Source of the DNA: Pseudomonas graminis
Lineage (GTDB): Bacteria > Pseudomonadota > Gammaproteobacteria > Pseudomonadales > Pseudomonadaceae
Assembly (NCBI RefSeq): GCF_004364335.1
Contig: NZ_SOCR01000003.1
Coordinates: 456,811 to 520,810, forward strand
Direction of reading: 5' to 3'
Length of the DNA: 64,000 bases
Numbering within the stretch: position 1 is the first letter of the stretch; every line of letters starts with the position of its first letter. The notes beneath the pieces were generated by a model. It made no database searches and was not told the DNA's origin. It saw nothing but the letters and a program-made list of their open reading frames with translations. The position numbers and the translations under genes were made by a program. Positions 26,005 through 37,437 of the stretch are shown in pieces.

Positions 26005-27567
26005 TCAGGCTGTGAGGGGCGCGGTGACGACCATCAGGTCAATGGGGTTAATGCTGCCCGCCACTTTATCCAGGTACGCCTGGACCTTCAGTTGCTCTTC
26101 CTCAGTGGTGAACAAGCCAAGCTTGGTCCGGCGCCACAGGATGTCCTCTGCCTTGGTCGCCCATTCCTCGCTGCACAGGTAATCCACTTCGCGGCTGTAG
26201 AGGCCACCGCCCAAGTGCTCGCCCATTTCGCTCAGCGTCTGGACGCCCTCGACGATGCGCCAGCTGCGTGAGCCATAGGTAATGGCCCAACGCTTGGCGA
26301 TCTCTGCCGGCAGCCAGGTGCAACGCTGTTGCAGCTCGGCGGCCAACGCCTCGGGCGAGGTCATGTTTTCACCGCCTGGCAAGCTGGCTTTTGCGGTCCA
26401 GCTTGGCTTCATCTGCGGGAAGAACGGCGCCAGTTGCTGCATTGCCGATTCCGCCAATTTGCGGTAAGTCGTCAGCTTGCCGCCGAATACGGAAAGGATC
26501 GGCGCCTCTTGCGCACTCCCCGACAGCGACAAGGTGTAGTCACGGGTAATCGCCGACGGGTTGTCCGACTCGTCATTGCACAGCGGACGTACGCCTGACC
26601 ACGTGCTCAAAATGTCGGCGCGGCTGAGTTGCTTCTTGAAGTGATCGTTGACGATCTTCAGCAGGTAATCGGTCTCGCCTTCGGTGATCGCTACTTTCCC
26701 CGGATCGCCGGAATATTCGCGGTCGGTCGTACCGATGATGGTGAAGCGTTCCAGATACGGAATGGCAAACACGATGCGCTGATCTTCGTTCTGCAGAATG
26801 AACGCGTTTTCGCCTTCGTACAGTTTTGGCACGATCAAATGGCTGCCCTGAATCAGGCGAATGCCGTACTGCGATTCAAGCTTGAGGTCTTCACGAATGA
26901 ACTTGGCGACCCACGGACCGGCTGCGTTGACCAGCGCTCTGGCGCGAATGGAAAACAGGCTGCCGTCCGCACGCTCCATGTTCATGTGCCACAGACCGCC
27001 GCTGCGACGGGCGCCCAGGCAGCGGGTCTGCGTGTGAATGTGCGCGCCTTTTTCACGGGCGGCCATGGCGTTCAGGACGACCAGACGCGCATCGTCAACC
27101 CAGCAATCGGAGTATTCAAAGCCCTTGGTGATCGAACTGTTCAGCGGGCTGTTGGCGCCAAAGCGGATGGTCTTGGACGCTGCCAGCTTCTCGCGCTTGC
27201 CAAGGTGGTCATACAGGAACAGCCCGGCGCGGATCATCCACGCAGGGCGCAGGTGCGGACGATGAGGCAACACGAAACGCATCGGTTTGACGATGTGCGG
27301 CGCTTTTTCCAGCAGCACTTCCCGTTCGGCCAACGCTTCGCGCACCAGACGGAATTCGTAATGTTCCAGATAGCGCAGGCCACCGTGGATCAGCTTGCTA
27401 CTGGCCGAAGACGTATGGCTGGCGAGGTCGTCCTTCTCGCAAAGAAAGACCGAAAGGCCCCGGCCCGATGCGTCTGCCGCGATGCCAACACCGTTGATGC
27501 CACCACCTATCACGGCAACGTCATAGACCTCGGAAAGGGGTGGGGTGGGCAAACTGGACTGGGCCAT
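26005..27567 (-). CDS. glpD: Aerobic glycerol-3-phosphate dehydrogenase
   Basis: 520 residues from ATG 27567 (AGGAGG ahead). FAD-binding GGGINGVG at about residues 21-28 and the family block CEKDDLASHTSSASSKLIHGG. It oxidises glycerol-3-phosphate to dihydroxyacetone phosphate at the inner membrane and passes electrons to ubiquinone. The length is usual. It is the last gene of the glp set on this strand, 245 bp after glpR, with its own upstream region that carries GlpR-like dyads. Confidence 0.95.
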   Translation of the reverse strand: MAQSSLPTPPLSEVYDVAVIGGGINGVGIAADASGRGLSVFLCEKDDLASHTSSASSKLIHGGLRYLEHYEFRLVREALAEREVLLEKAPHIVKPMRFVLPHRPHLRPAWMIRAGLFLYDHLGKREKLAASKTIRFGANSPLNSSITKGFEYSDCWVDDARLVVLNAMAAREKGAHIHTQTRCLGARRSGGLWHMNMERADGSLFSIRARALVNAAGPWVAKFIREDLKLESQYGIRLIQGSHLIVPKLYEGENAFILQNEDQRIVFAIPYLERFTIIGTTDREYSGDPGKVAITEGETDYLLKIVNDHFKKQLSRADILSTWSGVRPLCNDESDNPSAITRDYTLSLSGSAQEAPILSVFGGKLTTYRKLAESAMQQLAPFFPQMKPSWTAKASLPGGENMTSPEALAAELQQRCTWLPAEIAKRWAITYGSRSWRIVEGVQTLSEMGEHLGGGLYSREVDYLCSEEWATKAEDILWRRTKLGLFTTEEEQLKVQAYLDKVAGSINPIDLMVVTAPLTA

Positions 27568-27580
27568 CGGGGCCTCCTGA

Positions 27581-27650
27581 GTGTTCGATCGCGTTCGAAT
27601 ATTGCGCCACAGAGCGGCCGAATTCGAACATTTATGTTCATTTCCGAAAA
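27581..27650 (-). promoter_or_regulatory. Candidate GlpR operators upstream of glpD
   Basis: Two TTCGA-type dyads: GTGTTCGATCGCGTTCGAAT at 27581-27600 and, at about 27620-27650, AATTCGAACATTTATGTTCA followed by CCGAAAA. GlpR sites of other bacteria have TGTTCG half-sites of this form. Confidence 0.6.
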
Positions 27651-27812
27651 TAGTAGCGCAATAAGCCGAACACAGCCACTCAGTATTCATTGAAAATACT
27701 GATGGGAGGGAAGGGAAAGGAACAAAAGCGAACATCGGAGGTGAGCGAGCGCTACCTTCAGCGTGACCGTGCTTCGCACTGCGTGTTGGCGTGCTCGCTC
27801 ATGGATCGGGGG

Positions 27813-28568
27813 TTACACCACTTCCAGTCGAATCTTGTTCTGCGTCAGCAGTTGCGCCAGCGCGGGCACCGGCGTCTGATCCGTCACCAGGCAGTCGATC
27901 AGCGTGATCGGTCCCAGTCGAACCATCGCGTTTCGGCCGAACTTGCTGGAGTCCGCTGCCAGAATCACCTGACGCGCGTTGGCGATGATCGCTTGGGAAA
28001 CGCGCACTTCCTGATAATCGAAATCCAGCAGACTGCCGTCCTCGTCGATACCGCTGATGCCCACCAAGGCGAAATCGACCTTGAACTGGGTGATGAAATC
28101 CACACTCGCCTGACCGACCACGCCGCCATCCCGGCGCACGTTGCCGCCCGCCAAAAGCACTTCGAAGTCGTCCTTGCCGCTGAGAATCGACGCGACATGC
28201 AGGTTGTTGGTAATGATCTTCAAGTGGTTGTGGTTGAGCAGCGCGCGGGCGATGGATTCAGTGGTGGTGCCGATGTTGATGAACAGCGACGCGTGATCCG
28301 GGATCTGCGCGGCGATGGCCTCGGCGATGCGTTGCTTTTCATCGCGCATCTGATCGGCACGCATGGCGTAGGCCGTGTTTTCAATGCTGGAGTCGTACGC
28401 CGCGCCGCCATGGTAGCGACGCAGGAGATTCATTTCCGCGAGCTGATTGATGTCGCGGCGGATGGTTTGCGGGGTCACGACGAACAGCTGCGCCATTTCC
28501 TCGATGCTGACGTAGCCGCGCTCACGGACCAGCTCGAGGATCTGCTGTTGACGGGGTGGCAGATTCAT
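27813..28568 (-). CDS. glpR: Glycerol-3-phosphate regulon repressor (DeoR family)
   Basis: 251 residues. N-terminal DeoR helix-turn-helix ([36 protein letters not shown]) and a C-terminal sugar-phosphate sensing domain ([29 protein letters not shown]). GlpR releases DNA upon binding glycerol-3-phosphate. It lies between glpK and glpD, 96 bp after glpK. Confidence 0.94.
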   Translation of the reverse strand: MNLPPRQQQILELVRERGYVSIEEMAQLFVVTPQTIRRDINQLAEMNLLRRYHGGAAYDSSIENTAYAMRADQMRDEKQRIAEAIAAQIPDHASLFINIGTTTESIARALLNHNHLKIITNNLHVASILSGKDDFEVLLAGGNVRRDGGVVGQASVDFITQFKVDFALVGISGIDEDGSLLDFDYQEVRVSQAIIANARQVILAADSSKFGRNAMVRLGPITLIDCLVTDQTPVPALAQLLTQNKIRLEVV

Positions 28569-28664
28569 TTTTTATCCTTCGGGCACGGGCGCCCATGATG
28601 CCGCAGGCAGCCATGACCTGTCAGCCGGAAAAAATTGCCTCTGCCGCTCCTTTCAGAGCCGCGC

Positions 28665-30358
<1,694 letters not shown>

Positions 30359-30468
30359 AAGACGCCGATATTAGTGGATAAGTCCTTCTTGAATGCAGGC
30401 ATTTCGATAACCGATGGCCTAAAGTATCGTCAGCAAAAGAGAAAGTATCTGGCTGTCTGGAGTGCTGC

Positions 30469-30939
30469 ATGACCCCTGCATTGGATTTACTGAAAAAGGT
30501 TCGCGCCGAACATCGCGTCCACAGTTACGAGCACGATCCCAAAGCCGCCTCCTATGGCCTGGAGGCGGCAGAGAAGCTCGATCTGGCCCCCGCTCAGGTG
30601 TTCAAAACCCTGCTGGCCAGCACCGAAAAAGGCGAGCTGCTGGTGGCCGTCGTCCCCGTCGTGGGCTCGCTGGACCTGAAAGCCCTGGCCCATGCCGCAG
30701 GCGCGAAGAAGGCCGAAATGGCTGACCCGGGCGCCGCCCAGCGCGCCACCGGCTATTTACTGGGCGGGATCAGCCCGCTCGGGCAGAAGAAGAGGCTGCG
30801 CACCTTCATCGATGAGTCCGCTCAACCGTTCGCGACGATTTTTGTCAGCGCAGGTCGGCGCGGGCTTGAAGTCGAGCTGCCCGCCGCTGTACTTGCACAG
30901 CACACCGGTGCGACCTTTGCCCGGATTGGCCGGGAATGA
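30469..30939 (+). CDS. ybaK: Cys-tRNA(Pro)/Cys-tRNA(Cys) deacylase, YbaK/EbsC family
   Basis: 156 residues, usual length. Editing-domain features: HRVHSYEHDPKAASYGLEAA and the lysine in VFKTLLAS, followed by GYLLGGISPLGQKKRLRTFI. It hydrolyses cysteine wrongly attached to tRNA-Pro after synthesis by ProRS. Stand-alone, not in an operon. Confidence 0.93.
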   Translation: MTPALDLLKKVRAEHRVHSYEHDPKAASYGLEAAEKLDLAPAQVFKTLLASTEKGELLVAVVPVVGSLDLKALAHAAGAKKAEMADPGAAQRATGYLLGGISPLGQKKRLRTFIDESAQPFATIFVSAGRRGLEVELPAAVLAQHTGATFARIGRE

Positions 30940-31047
30940 TTCGTCGGATTCGTCAGAAATGCCTGACCCTTTCAAGCGGCGAAACTGGCCGCAGAACCGC
31001 AGCACCCGAACAGGGTTGCCGCGTCTATTCACTCGGGGATGCCTTCC

Positions 31048-31836
31048 ATGCAGCTTGAATTCCATCAGGTCGATGCCTTCACCGACCGCCCGTTCTCAGG
31101 CAACCCGGCAATGGTCTACCGCCTTGACGCCTGGCTTTCCGACCAATTGATGCAGCAAATCGCTTCGGAGCACAATTTGTCGGAGACCGCCTTTCTGGTC
31201 CGTGAAGCCCCGGGCTGGCACATACGCTGGTTCACCCCGACCCATGAAGTGCCGTTGTGCGGTCATGCGACCCTCGCCAGCGCCTTTGTGCTGTTCGAGA
31301 AGTACGGCGAGAAGGCCGAGGTTATTCACTTCATCGGCAAATCCGGGCCGTTGAGTGTGAGCCGTGAGAGCAATCGGCTGGTTCTGGACTTTCCGTCGAT
31401 GCCGCCCGCCGAGCAGGGTGTGACAGTGGAAATCGAGCGCGCTCTCGGGACTGCCGTGGTCGACGTGCTGAGTGCGGCGGAATTGCTTGTGGTGCTGGAG
31501 TCCGAGCAGGCTGTTCGCGATTGCAAACCCGACTTTGCCGCCATCGCGCGGTTGCCGTGGCCTGGGGTGATCGTGACCGCCAAGGGTGACGGCGAACGCT
31601 ACGATTTTGTCTCGCGCTACTTTGCGCCGGGGATCGGCATCAATGAAGACCCGGTCACCGGCTCGACGCACTGCAGCCTGATTCCCTACTGGTCGGCCCG
31701 TCTCAACAAATTCAGCTTGACCGGTTATCAGGCGTCGGCGCGGGGAGGGGAGCTGTTCTGCCGGCTGGAGGGTGAGCGCGTGAAGATTGGCGGGCACGCG
31801 ACGCTGGTGGCCAGCGGCGCGTTGATACTCGGATAG
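31048..31836 (+). CDS. PhzF-family isomerase/epimerase
   Basis: 262 residues from ATG 31048 (an ATG 9 bp earlier is also possible; the chosen one has the normal MQLEFHQVDAFT start). PhzF hallmarks: FSGNPAMV, NLSETAFLV with the catalytic glutamate, CGHATLASAFVLF and DPVTGSTHCSL. Family members are diaminopimelate-epimerase-like isomerases; the substrate is unknown and there is no phenazine gene nearby. Confidence 0.9.
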   Translation: MQLEFHQVDAFTDRPFSGNPAMVYRLDAWLSDQLMQQIASEHNLSETAFLVREAPGWHIRWFTPTHEVPLCGHATLASAFVLFEKYGEKAEVIHFIGKSGPLSVSRESNRLVLDFPSMPPAEQGVTVEIERALGTAVVDVLSAAELLVVLESEQAVRDCKPDFAAIARLPWPGVIVTAKGDGERYDFVSRYFAPGIGINEDPVTGSTHCSLIPYWSARLNKFSLTGYQASARGGELFCRLEGERVKIGGHATLVASGALILG

Positions 31837-31873
31837 TGATACGGGGCTGAAGGTGCCTGATCGAGAATGCCAG

Positions 31874-31913
31874 ACCTTCAAACCTTCAAACCTTCAAACC
31901 TTCAGACCTTCAG
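31874..31913. repeat. Tandem repeat of 8-bp unit at a gene end
   Basis: Five direct copies of ACCTTCAA (the last two end AG) follow one another without spacing. The repeat straddles the stop codon of the ABC ATPase gene on the minus strand (31910-31912). Confidence 0.9.
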
Positions 31914-32989
31914 ACCGTCACGTCCCGATGCACCGGAACGCTGCCCGAGGATGGAAAGAGCACCAGATGCTCGGCTGACACGTTGATGCCGACCTCATCC
32001 CCTGCGCGCAGATCCACATGGCTGGGGAATAACGCTTCCAGCTGCGTGCCGGTCGGCAGCTGCAGGCGATACAACGTGGCCGCGCCCTGGAACGTCAGGC
32101 CCGCAACCCGGGCCTTGATCGGGCTGTCGGGCGCATAAACGATGTCGTCAGGGCGCAGCAGCACATCCATCGGGGTACCGCGCGCGCCGGCGTAGGCACG
32201 ATTACCTTGCAGTACACCCAACTCGGTCTGCACCGATTCGGCATCGATCATTGTCCCGCGAATGAAATAACCCTGACCGACGAAACTGGCGACATAGGGC
32301 GTCGCCGGCTCGTGATAGAGGTTGTAGGGCGTATCCCACTGCTCCAGCCGACCGTCCTTGAACACGCCGACGTGATCGCTCACGGCAAAGGCCTCTTCCT
32401 GGTCGTGGGTCACCAGAATCGCGCTGGTGCCACGGGCTTTGAGAATGTCGCGCACCTCGTGGCTCAGGCGCCGACGCAACTCGCCATCCAGGTTTGAAAA
32501 CGGCTCATCGAGCAGCAGCAGTTGCGGCTCCGGCGCGAGTGCGCGGGCCAGCGCCACTCGTTGCTGCTGTCCACCGGAAAGCTCATGGGGATGACGCGTG
32601 CCCAGCGCACCGAGATTGACCAGCTCCAGCATTTCCTGAACCACCTGCTTCTGGCGCGGGTGATTGCGGATGCCGAAGGCGATGTTGTCTGCGACGGTGA
32701 GGTGCGGAAACAGGGCGTAGTCCTGAAACACCATGCCGATCCGGCGCTTCTCCGGGGCCAGGGTAAAGCCGGCCCGGGAGATGACGTCGCCCGCCAGCGT
32801 GATCTCGCCTTCGTGCACCGGCTCGAAGCCGGCGATGGCGCGCAAAGTGGTGGTCTTGCCGCAGCCGGACGAACCCAGCAGGCACCCGATGTCGCCAGCA
32901 TTCAAATGCAGATTGAGGTTCTGCACCACCCGTTGGTCCTGATAACCACAGGCGAGGTTATGCAGGGTCAGCAGCAGGGGCTGACTCAT
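31910..32989 (-). CDS. ABC transporter ATPase, FbpC/PotA-like
   Basis: 359 residues. Walker [10 protein letters not shown], signature [15 protein letters not shown], Walker [13 protein letters not shown], the H-loop VTHDQEEAF, and a C-terminal TOBE-like regulatory domain. This architecture belongs to the importers for iron, polyamines or similar compounds. No permease or binding protein is adjacent, so it is an orphan ATPase coupled to argF by a 4-bp ATGA overlap. I recall an ATPase in this spot beside argF in other Pseudomonas. Cargo unknown; a polyamine link to ornithine metabolism is only a guess. Confidence 0.88.
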   Translation of the reverse strand: MSQPLLLTLHNLACGYQDQRVVQNLNLHLNAGDIGCLLGSSGCGKTTTLRAIAGFEPVHEGEITLAGDVISRAGFTLAPEKRRIGMVFQDYALFPHLTVADNIAFGIRNHPRQKQVVQEMLELVNLGALGTRHPHELSGGQQQRVALARALAPEPQLLLLDEPFSNLDGELRRRLSHEVRDILKARGTSAILVTHDQEEAFAVSDHVGVFKDGRLEQWDTPYNLYHEPATPYVASFVGQGYFIRGTMIDAESVQTELGVLQGNRAYAGARGTPMDVLLRPDDIVYAPDSPIKARVAGLTFQGAATLYRLQLPTGTQLEALFPSHVDLRAGDEVGINVSAEHLVLFPSSGSVPVHRDVTV

Positions 32990-33906
32990 GGGGCAGCGAA
33001 GGCCGGAGCCACGAGGAATTCAAGCAGGGCTTTCTGCGCATGCAGCCGGTTCTCCGCCTGATCCCACGCCACCGAACGCGGGTCATCCAGCAGGTCTTCG
33101 CTGATCTCTTCACCACGGTGCGCCGGCAGGCAGTGCATGAAAATCACGTCGTCAGCCGCGCGGTCGAGCATTGCGCGGGTGACCTGGAACGGCTTGAACA
33201 AGGCCAGACGCTTGGCGGCTTCTTCTTCCTGGCCCATGGACGTCCACACATCGGTGGAGACCAGGTGCGCGCCTTTCACCGCTTCGTGGGGATCGCGGGT
33301 CAGGGTCACGCGATCGCCCGCCAGGGCCATATAATGCGCGCTGGGTTCGTAGCCTTCGGGACAGGCGACCCGCAATTGAAAGTCGAACTGAATCGCGGCT
33401 TCTATATAGCTGTTGCACATGTTGTTGCCATCGCCGATCCACGCCACGGTTTTGCCCTGAATGGAGCCGCGGTGTTCGAGGAACGTCTGCATGTCGGCCA
33501 GCAATTGGCAAGGATGAAGATCATCGGACAGGCCGTTGATCACCGGCACGCGGGAATGGGCGGCGAATTCGGTGAGGTTGCTGTGGGCGAAGGTGCGGAT
33601 CATCACGGCATCGACCATCCGCGACATGACCCGCGCGCCGTCGGCAATCGGCTCGCCACGGCCCAGTTGGGTATCCCGAGGGGAGAGGAAGATGGCCTGT
33701 CCACCCAGCTGGATCATCCCGGCCTCGAACGAGACACGGGTGCGGGTCGAGGACTTCTCAAAGATCATCGCCAGGATGCGGCCCTTCAACGGCTCGAAGA
33801 GCACGCCTCGATTTCGCAGGTCCTTCAGCTCAACGCCGCGACGAATCACCCCGACCAGCTCAGCGGGGGTGTAGTCCATCATCGAGAGAAAGTGCCTTGC
33901 GCTCAT
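32986..33906 (-). CDS. argF: Ornithine carbamoyltransferase, anabolic
   Basis: 306 residues from ATG 33906 (ATG 33909 adds one Met). Carbamoyl-phosphate motif [10 protein letters not shown] near residue 55, [14 protein letters not shown] with the active-site His and the C-terminal [12 protein letters not shown], all intact. It makes citrulline from ornithine and carbamoyl phosphate in arginine synthesis. Anabolic by location and by its lack of catabolic arc genes. It overlaps the downstream ATPase gene by 4 bp. Confidence 0.96.
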   Translation of the reverse strand: MSARHFLSMMDYTPAELVGVIRRGVELKDLRNRGVLFEPLKGRILAMIFEKSSTRTRVSFEAGMIQLGGQAIFLSPRDTQLGRGEPIADGARVMSRMVDAVMIRTFAHSNLTEFAAHSRVPVINGLSDDLHPCQLLADMQTFLEHRGSIQGKTVAWIGDGNNMCNSYIEAAIQFDFQLRVACPEGYEPSAHYMALAGDRVTLTRDPHEAVKGAHLVSTDVWTSMGQEEEAAKRLALFKPFQVTRAMLDRAADDVIFMHCLPAHRGEEISEDLLDDPRSVAWDQAENRLHAQKALLEFLVAPAFAAP

Positions 33907-34356
33907 CATTAACTACCTTGTCTGCAACAGACCGCAGATCCTCAAAGCCGGGTTTTTTTCGGAAAAACGGGCGAGACCTGCGGCGAAAGCCGCACGGGGC
34001 GACGAATAGGGAAGGCGCGAGGGTATAAGAAAATGTCGCCTGATGCCAAGGCCCGCCGTGACGGAAAATCGTAGTCGGACGTTCGGTAGCCTAAAAGCGG
34101 TGTTCGCGGGACGCTTTTCATGTAACGAAGTGCTACAGTCACAATTCTGCGCAGGCCATTCGCCATCGCATTAGTCCTGATTGGGCAGGTCGCTTGTGAC
34201 GCTCTTTGGCGTCGCCGCGATGACTGCCCGATTCGCAACAGTCGCAACCACTGTGCAGCCTTATGCGACATGCTTCACGCCGCGGAAACCCGGACGTTTC
34301 CTAAACCATCGGCGTGGGTTATAAAGGCCGCTTATGTCCTCCAAAAGAGGTGGGGA
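33907..34356. other. argF upstream region, no gene seen
   Basis: 450 bp without a credible gene on either strand. It contains a dyad AAAAGCG (34093-34099) / CGCTTTT (34112-34118) about 200 bp upstream of argF, which could be an arginine-control or transcription signal, but I cannot assign it. The nearest clear expression signal is the AGAGGTGGGG ribosome site of the next gene. Confidence 0.5.
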
Positions 34357-34659
34357 ATGGATTCAAAAGAGCAACAACTGACGGAACTGCTCGGGCTGAC
34401 GGCTCGAACCCTTACGCACCTCACGGCGTCCATGACGTCGATGTCGTTCGAACTGATGCGCAGCGAAGACGAGGTCACACGTTCTGCGGGACGCCGGATG
34501 ATCGATCGCATGGCAACCATCAGCGGCGGACTTGACGAGCACTGGCGGCTGATCGGCGAACTCACCGGCATCCAGGTGTCTCAGGAGCAGATCGAAACGG
34601 TTCACGAGGTGCAGATGAAGCGCAAGGTGGTCACGCCCATCGGTGGCGCCGCTTCCTGA
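34357..34659 (+). CDS. Hypothetical small helical protein
   Basis: 100 residues from ATG 34357 with an AGAGG ribosome site. All-helical and charged (ELLGLTARTLTHLTASMTSMSFELMRSEDEVT; GLDEHWRLIGELTGI), no signal peptide or membrane segment. The family is not recognised. GC content is normal, so it looks like a settled chromosomal gene. Confidence 0.7.
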   Translation: MDSKEQQLTELLGLTARTLTHLTASMTSMSFELMRSEDEVTRSAGRRMIDRMATISGGLDEHWRLIGELTGIQVSQEQIETVHEVQMKRKVVTPIGGAAS

Positions 34660-34806
34660 GTGACGTTTTCTTCATCGGGTGAGCTATCGGCTCGCCTGAT
34701 GCTGCCCGATTCACGGCGCTGACATTTCTGGCGCATCGCCTGCACAGGTCCCATAGTTTTGTATCCGCGATCGGCCTGATCGCCCTATAAAAACTCGAGA
34801 CTGGCG

Positions 34807-36915
34807 ATGACCAAGACTCTCCACCACCGTGCCTGCCACCTGTGCGAGGCGATCTGCGGCCTCACCCTCGAAACCACTCTGCAGGACGACGCTACCACCC
34901 TGATTACCTCGATCAAGGGTGATCCCCAGGACACGTTCAGTCGCGGGCATATCTGCCCCAAAGCCGTGGCGCTGCAAGACATCCAGAATGACCCCGATCG
35001 CCTCCGGCAGCCCATGCAGCGCATTGGCGACGACTGGCAGCCAATCGAGTGGCAGGCCGCGTTTGAGCTGATTGCCGAGCGCCTGGCCGGGATTCAGGAG
35101 CGCCACGGTTCGAATTCGGTGGCGGTGTACCAAGGCAACCCCAGCGTGCACAACTATGGGCTGATGACCCACAGCAATTATTTTCTCGGGCTGCTGAAAA
35201 CCCGCAATCGTTATTCCGCAACATCTGTAGACCAGCTTCCCCATCATCTGACCAGTCATTTGATGTACGGCCACGGCCTGCTGCTGCCCATCGCCGACAT
35301 TGACCACACCGATTTCATGCTCATCCTCGGCGGTAATCCGCTGGCGTCCAACGGCAGCATCATGACCGTGCCCGACGTCGAAAAGCGCCTGAGGGCGATC
35401 CAGGCCCGTGGCGGCAAAGTCGTTGTGGTCGATCCGCGCCGCAGCGAGACGGCCGCCATTGCCGATCAGCACCTGTTCATCCGCCCGGGTGGCGACGCGG
35501 CATTTCTGTTCGGCGTGCTGCACACCCTGTTTGCCGAAGGCCTGACCCGAGAAAGCCACCTTGCGGTTGATGGCTTGGAGGACGTCCGCGCGGCCGTCAG
35601 CGAGATGAACGCCGACGCCATGAGCCCTCGATGCGGCGTGCCTGCCGAGCAGATCAGGCAGCTCGCGCGGGACTTCGCCGCTGCCGAAAGTGCGGTGTGT
35701 TATGGGCGTATGGGCATTTCCACCCAGGCGTTTGGCACGCTGTGCCACTGGCTGGTGCAACTGATCAATCTGGTCACCGGCAATCTCGATCGTTCAGGCG
35801 GTGCGCTGTGCACCGAGCCCGCGCTGGATCTGGTGGAGTCAACCTCCGGCGGCAGCTTCAACCGTTGGCAGAGTCGCGTCTCGCAACTGCCTGAGTACGG
35901 CGGCGAGCTGCCGGTTTCCGCGCTGGCCGAGGAAATGCTGACGCCGGGGGAGGGGCAGATCAAGGCGCTGATTACGGTCGCGGGCAACCCGGTGTTGTCG
36001 ACGCCCAACGGCCGTCAGCTCGACACCGCGCTTGAAGGGCTGGAGTTCATGGTCAGCGTCGATTTGTACATCAACGAAACCACGCGGCACGCAGACCTGA
36101 TCCTGCCATCGACGTCCGCGCTGGAGAATGACCACTACGACACCACGTTCAACATGTTCGCGGTGCGCAACGTCACACGGTTCAACCGCGCAATCCTCGC
36201 CAAGCCCGAGGGCGCCTTGCACGACTGGGAAATCTTTGTCGGGCTCGCCCAGGCGTTCGCACTGAAAACCGGCCGCGAGCTGAAACCGACGATGCCGCCG
36301 GCGCAGATGGTCGATCGCGGTTTGCGCGGCGGACTGTATGGCGATGCTTCGCCGTTGAAGTTGTCGCTGGAGACACTGGCGCAGTATCCCCACGGTCTGG
36401 ACCTTGGCCCACTCAAACCCAATCTTGCCGCGCGCCTGAAAACCGTGAACCAGCGGGTGCAGGCCGCGCCGCCATTGATTCTCGCTGACATTGCCCGTTT
36501 CGCCGGGGAGCCTGCGCCCCAGGCCGATGGCCTGATGCTCATCGGCCGGCGCCATGTGCGCAGTAATAATTCCTGGATGCACAATTACCACCGCCTGGTG
36601 AAAGGTAAGCCGCGCCATCAGTTGCTGATGCACCCCGACGACTTGCTCAGCCGGGGGTTGATGGACGGTCAGCGGGTCAGGGTCAGCTCGCGGGTCGGCG
36701 TGATCGAGGTCGAAGTGATGGGCAGCACCGACATGATGCGTGGTGTCGTCAGCCTGCCCCATGGCTGGGGCCACGGTCGTCCGGGCGTAAAAATGGAGAT
36801 CGCGACGGCCCAGCCAGGTGAAAGCGCGAATGACCTGACTGACGAGCGGGCACTGGACGGGATTTCCGGTAACGCCGTGTTGAACGGGGTGCCGGTCACT
36901 GTCGCCGCGGCATGA
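34807..36915 (+). CDS. Molybdopterin oxidoreductase (DMSO reductase superfamily, formate dehydrogenase-like)
   Basis: 702 residues. The N-terminus carries a 4Fe-4S site with ligands in ACHLCEAICGL and the later HICPKA (CxxCxxxC...C). Molybdenum cofactor domains follow, with NSVAVYQGNPSVHNYGL, YSATSVDQLPHH, LILGGNPLASNGS, AGNPVLSTPNG and a C-terminal RHVRSNNSWMHN cofactor loop. Start at ATG 34807. No adjacent beta subunit or chaperone gene, so electron acceptor and substrate are unknown. I recall that an oxidoreductase of this kind occurs near grxD in Pseudomonas; the exact reaction is not established. Confidence 0.9.
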   Translation: MTKTLHHRACHLCEAICGLTLETTLQDDATTLITSIKGDPQDTFSRGHICPKAVALQDIQNDPDRLRQPMQRIGDDWQPIEWQAAFELIAERLAGIQERHGSNSVAVYQGNPSVHNYGLMTHSNYFLGLLKTRNRYSATSVDQLPHHLTSHLMYGHGLLLPIADIDHTDFMLILGGNPLASNGSIMTVPDVEKRLRAIQARGGKVVVVDPRRSETAAIADQHLFIRPGGDAAFLFGVLHTLFAEGLTRESHLAVDGLEDVRAAVSEMNADAMSPRCGVPAEQIRQLARDFAAAESAVCYGRMGISTQAFGTLCHWLVQLINLVTGNLDRSGGALCTEPALDLVESTSGGSFNRWQSRVSQLPEYGGELPVSALAEEMLTPGEGQIKALITVAGNPVLSTPNGRQLDTALEGLEFMVSVDLYINETTRHADLILPSTSALENDHYDTTFNMFAVRNVTRFNRAILAKPEGALHDWEIFVGLAQAFALKTGRELKPTMPPAQMVDRGLRGGLYGDASPLKLSLETLAQYPHGLDLGPLKPNLAARLKTVNQRVQAAPPLILADIARFAGEPAPQADGLMLIGRRHVRSNNSWMHNYHRLVKGKPRHQLLMHPDDLLSRGLMDGQRVRVSSRVGVIEVEVMGSTDMMRGVVSLPHGWGHGRPGVKMEIATAQPGESANDLTDERALDGISGNAVLNGVPVTVAAA

Positions 36916-37031
36916 TGGCCATCATCTTCATCGCAGCGATCAAGGCCAAGACCGAGCGTTATGCTCGGGAATCGTTTAGAATGCGCCACCGTGTCGACAC
37001 ATACAGTCGTAAAGTTTAGCCGAGGTGCTCC

Positions 37032-37361
37032 ATGGATATTATCGAAACGATCAAAGACCAGATTGCCAGCAACACCGTTCTGCTTTACATGAAAGGCGCT
37101 CCGAATGCCCCGCAGTGTGGCTTTTCGGCCAAGGCTTCTCAGGCACTGATGGCGTGTGGCGAAAAGTTCGCGTACGTCGATATCCTGCAGAACCCGGAAA
37201 TCCGCGCCAATCTGCCGAAATACGCCAACTGGCCAACCTTCCCGCAACTGTGGGTCGGTGGTGAGCTGGTCGGCGGTAGCGACATCATCACTGAAATGCA
37301 GGCTGACGGTTCGCTGCAGGAACTGGTGAAAGCCGCTGTTGCGAAAAACGCCACTGCCTGA
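37032..37361 (+). CDS. grxD: Monothiol glutaredoxin GrxD (Grx4-type)
   Basis: 109 residues. The active site is CGFS (APQCGFSAKAS), the single-cysteine form that binds and transfers 2Fe-2S clusters rather than reducing disulfides, and WPTFPQLWVGGELVGGSDI is the conserved glutathione-binding part. RBS CGAGG ahead of ATG 37032. It is followed by a bidirectional terminator and the convergent bfr gene, both iron-related. Confidence 0.97.
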   Translation: MDIIETIKDQIASNTVLLYMKGAPNAPQCGFSAKASQALMACGEKFAYVDILQNPEIRANLPKYANWPTFPQLWVGGELVGGSDIITEMQADGSLQELVKAAVAKNATA

Positions 37362-37374
37362 TTTGGGCAGTCGT

Positions 37375-37414
37375 AAAAAAGCCCCGCTCTCTGCCGAGAC
37401 GCGGGGCTTTTTTA
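37375..37414. terminator. Bidirectional terminator between grxD and bfr
   Basis: Six A residues, GCCCCGC (37381-37387), a 13-bp loop, GCGGGGC (37401-37407) and seven T residues. It serves both convergent genes. Confidence 0.9.
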
Positions 37415-37437
37415 TTGGGCGGTGTCAGGGACGAGTA

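Noticed and set aside
27620..27650. Possible Fur box upstream of glpD
   Set aside because: The TTCGAACAT-type dyads fit GlpR better, and the gene set is for glycerol.
31874..31913. CRISPR-like short repeats
   Set aside because: Five 8-bp units directly abutting, with no spacers; a simple tandem repeat, not CRISPR.
35839..36774. 311-codon frame on the minus strand
   Set aside because: Antisense to the molybdopterin oxidoreductase; His/Gln/Arg-rich shadow.
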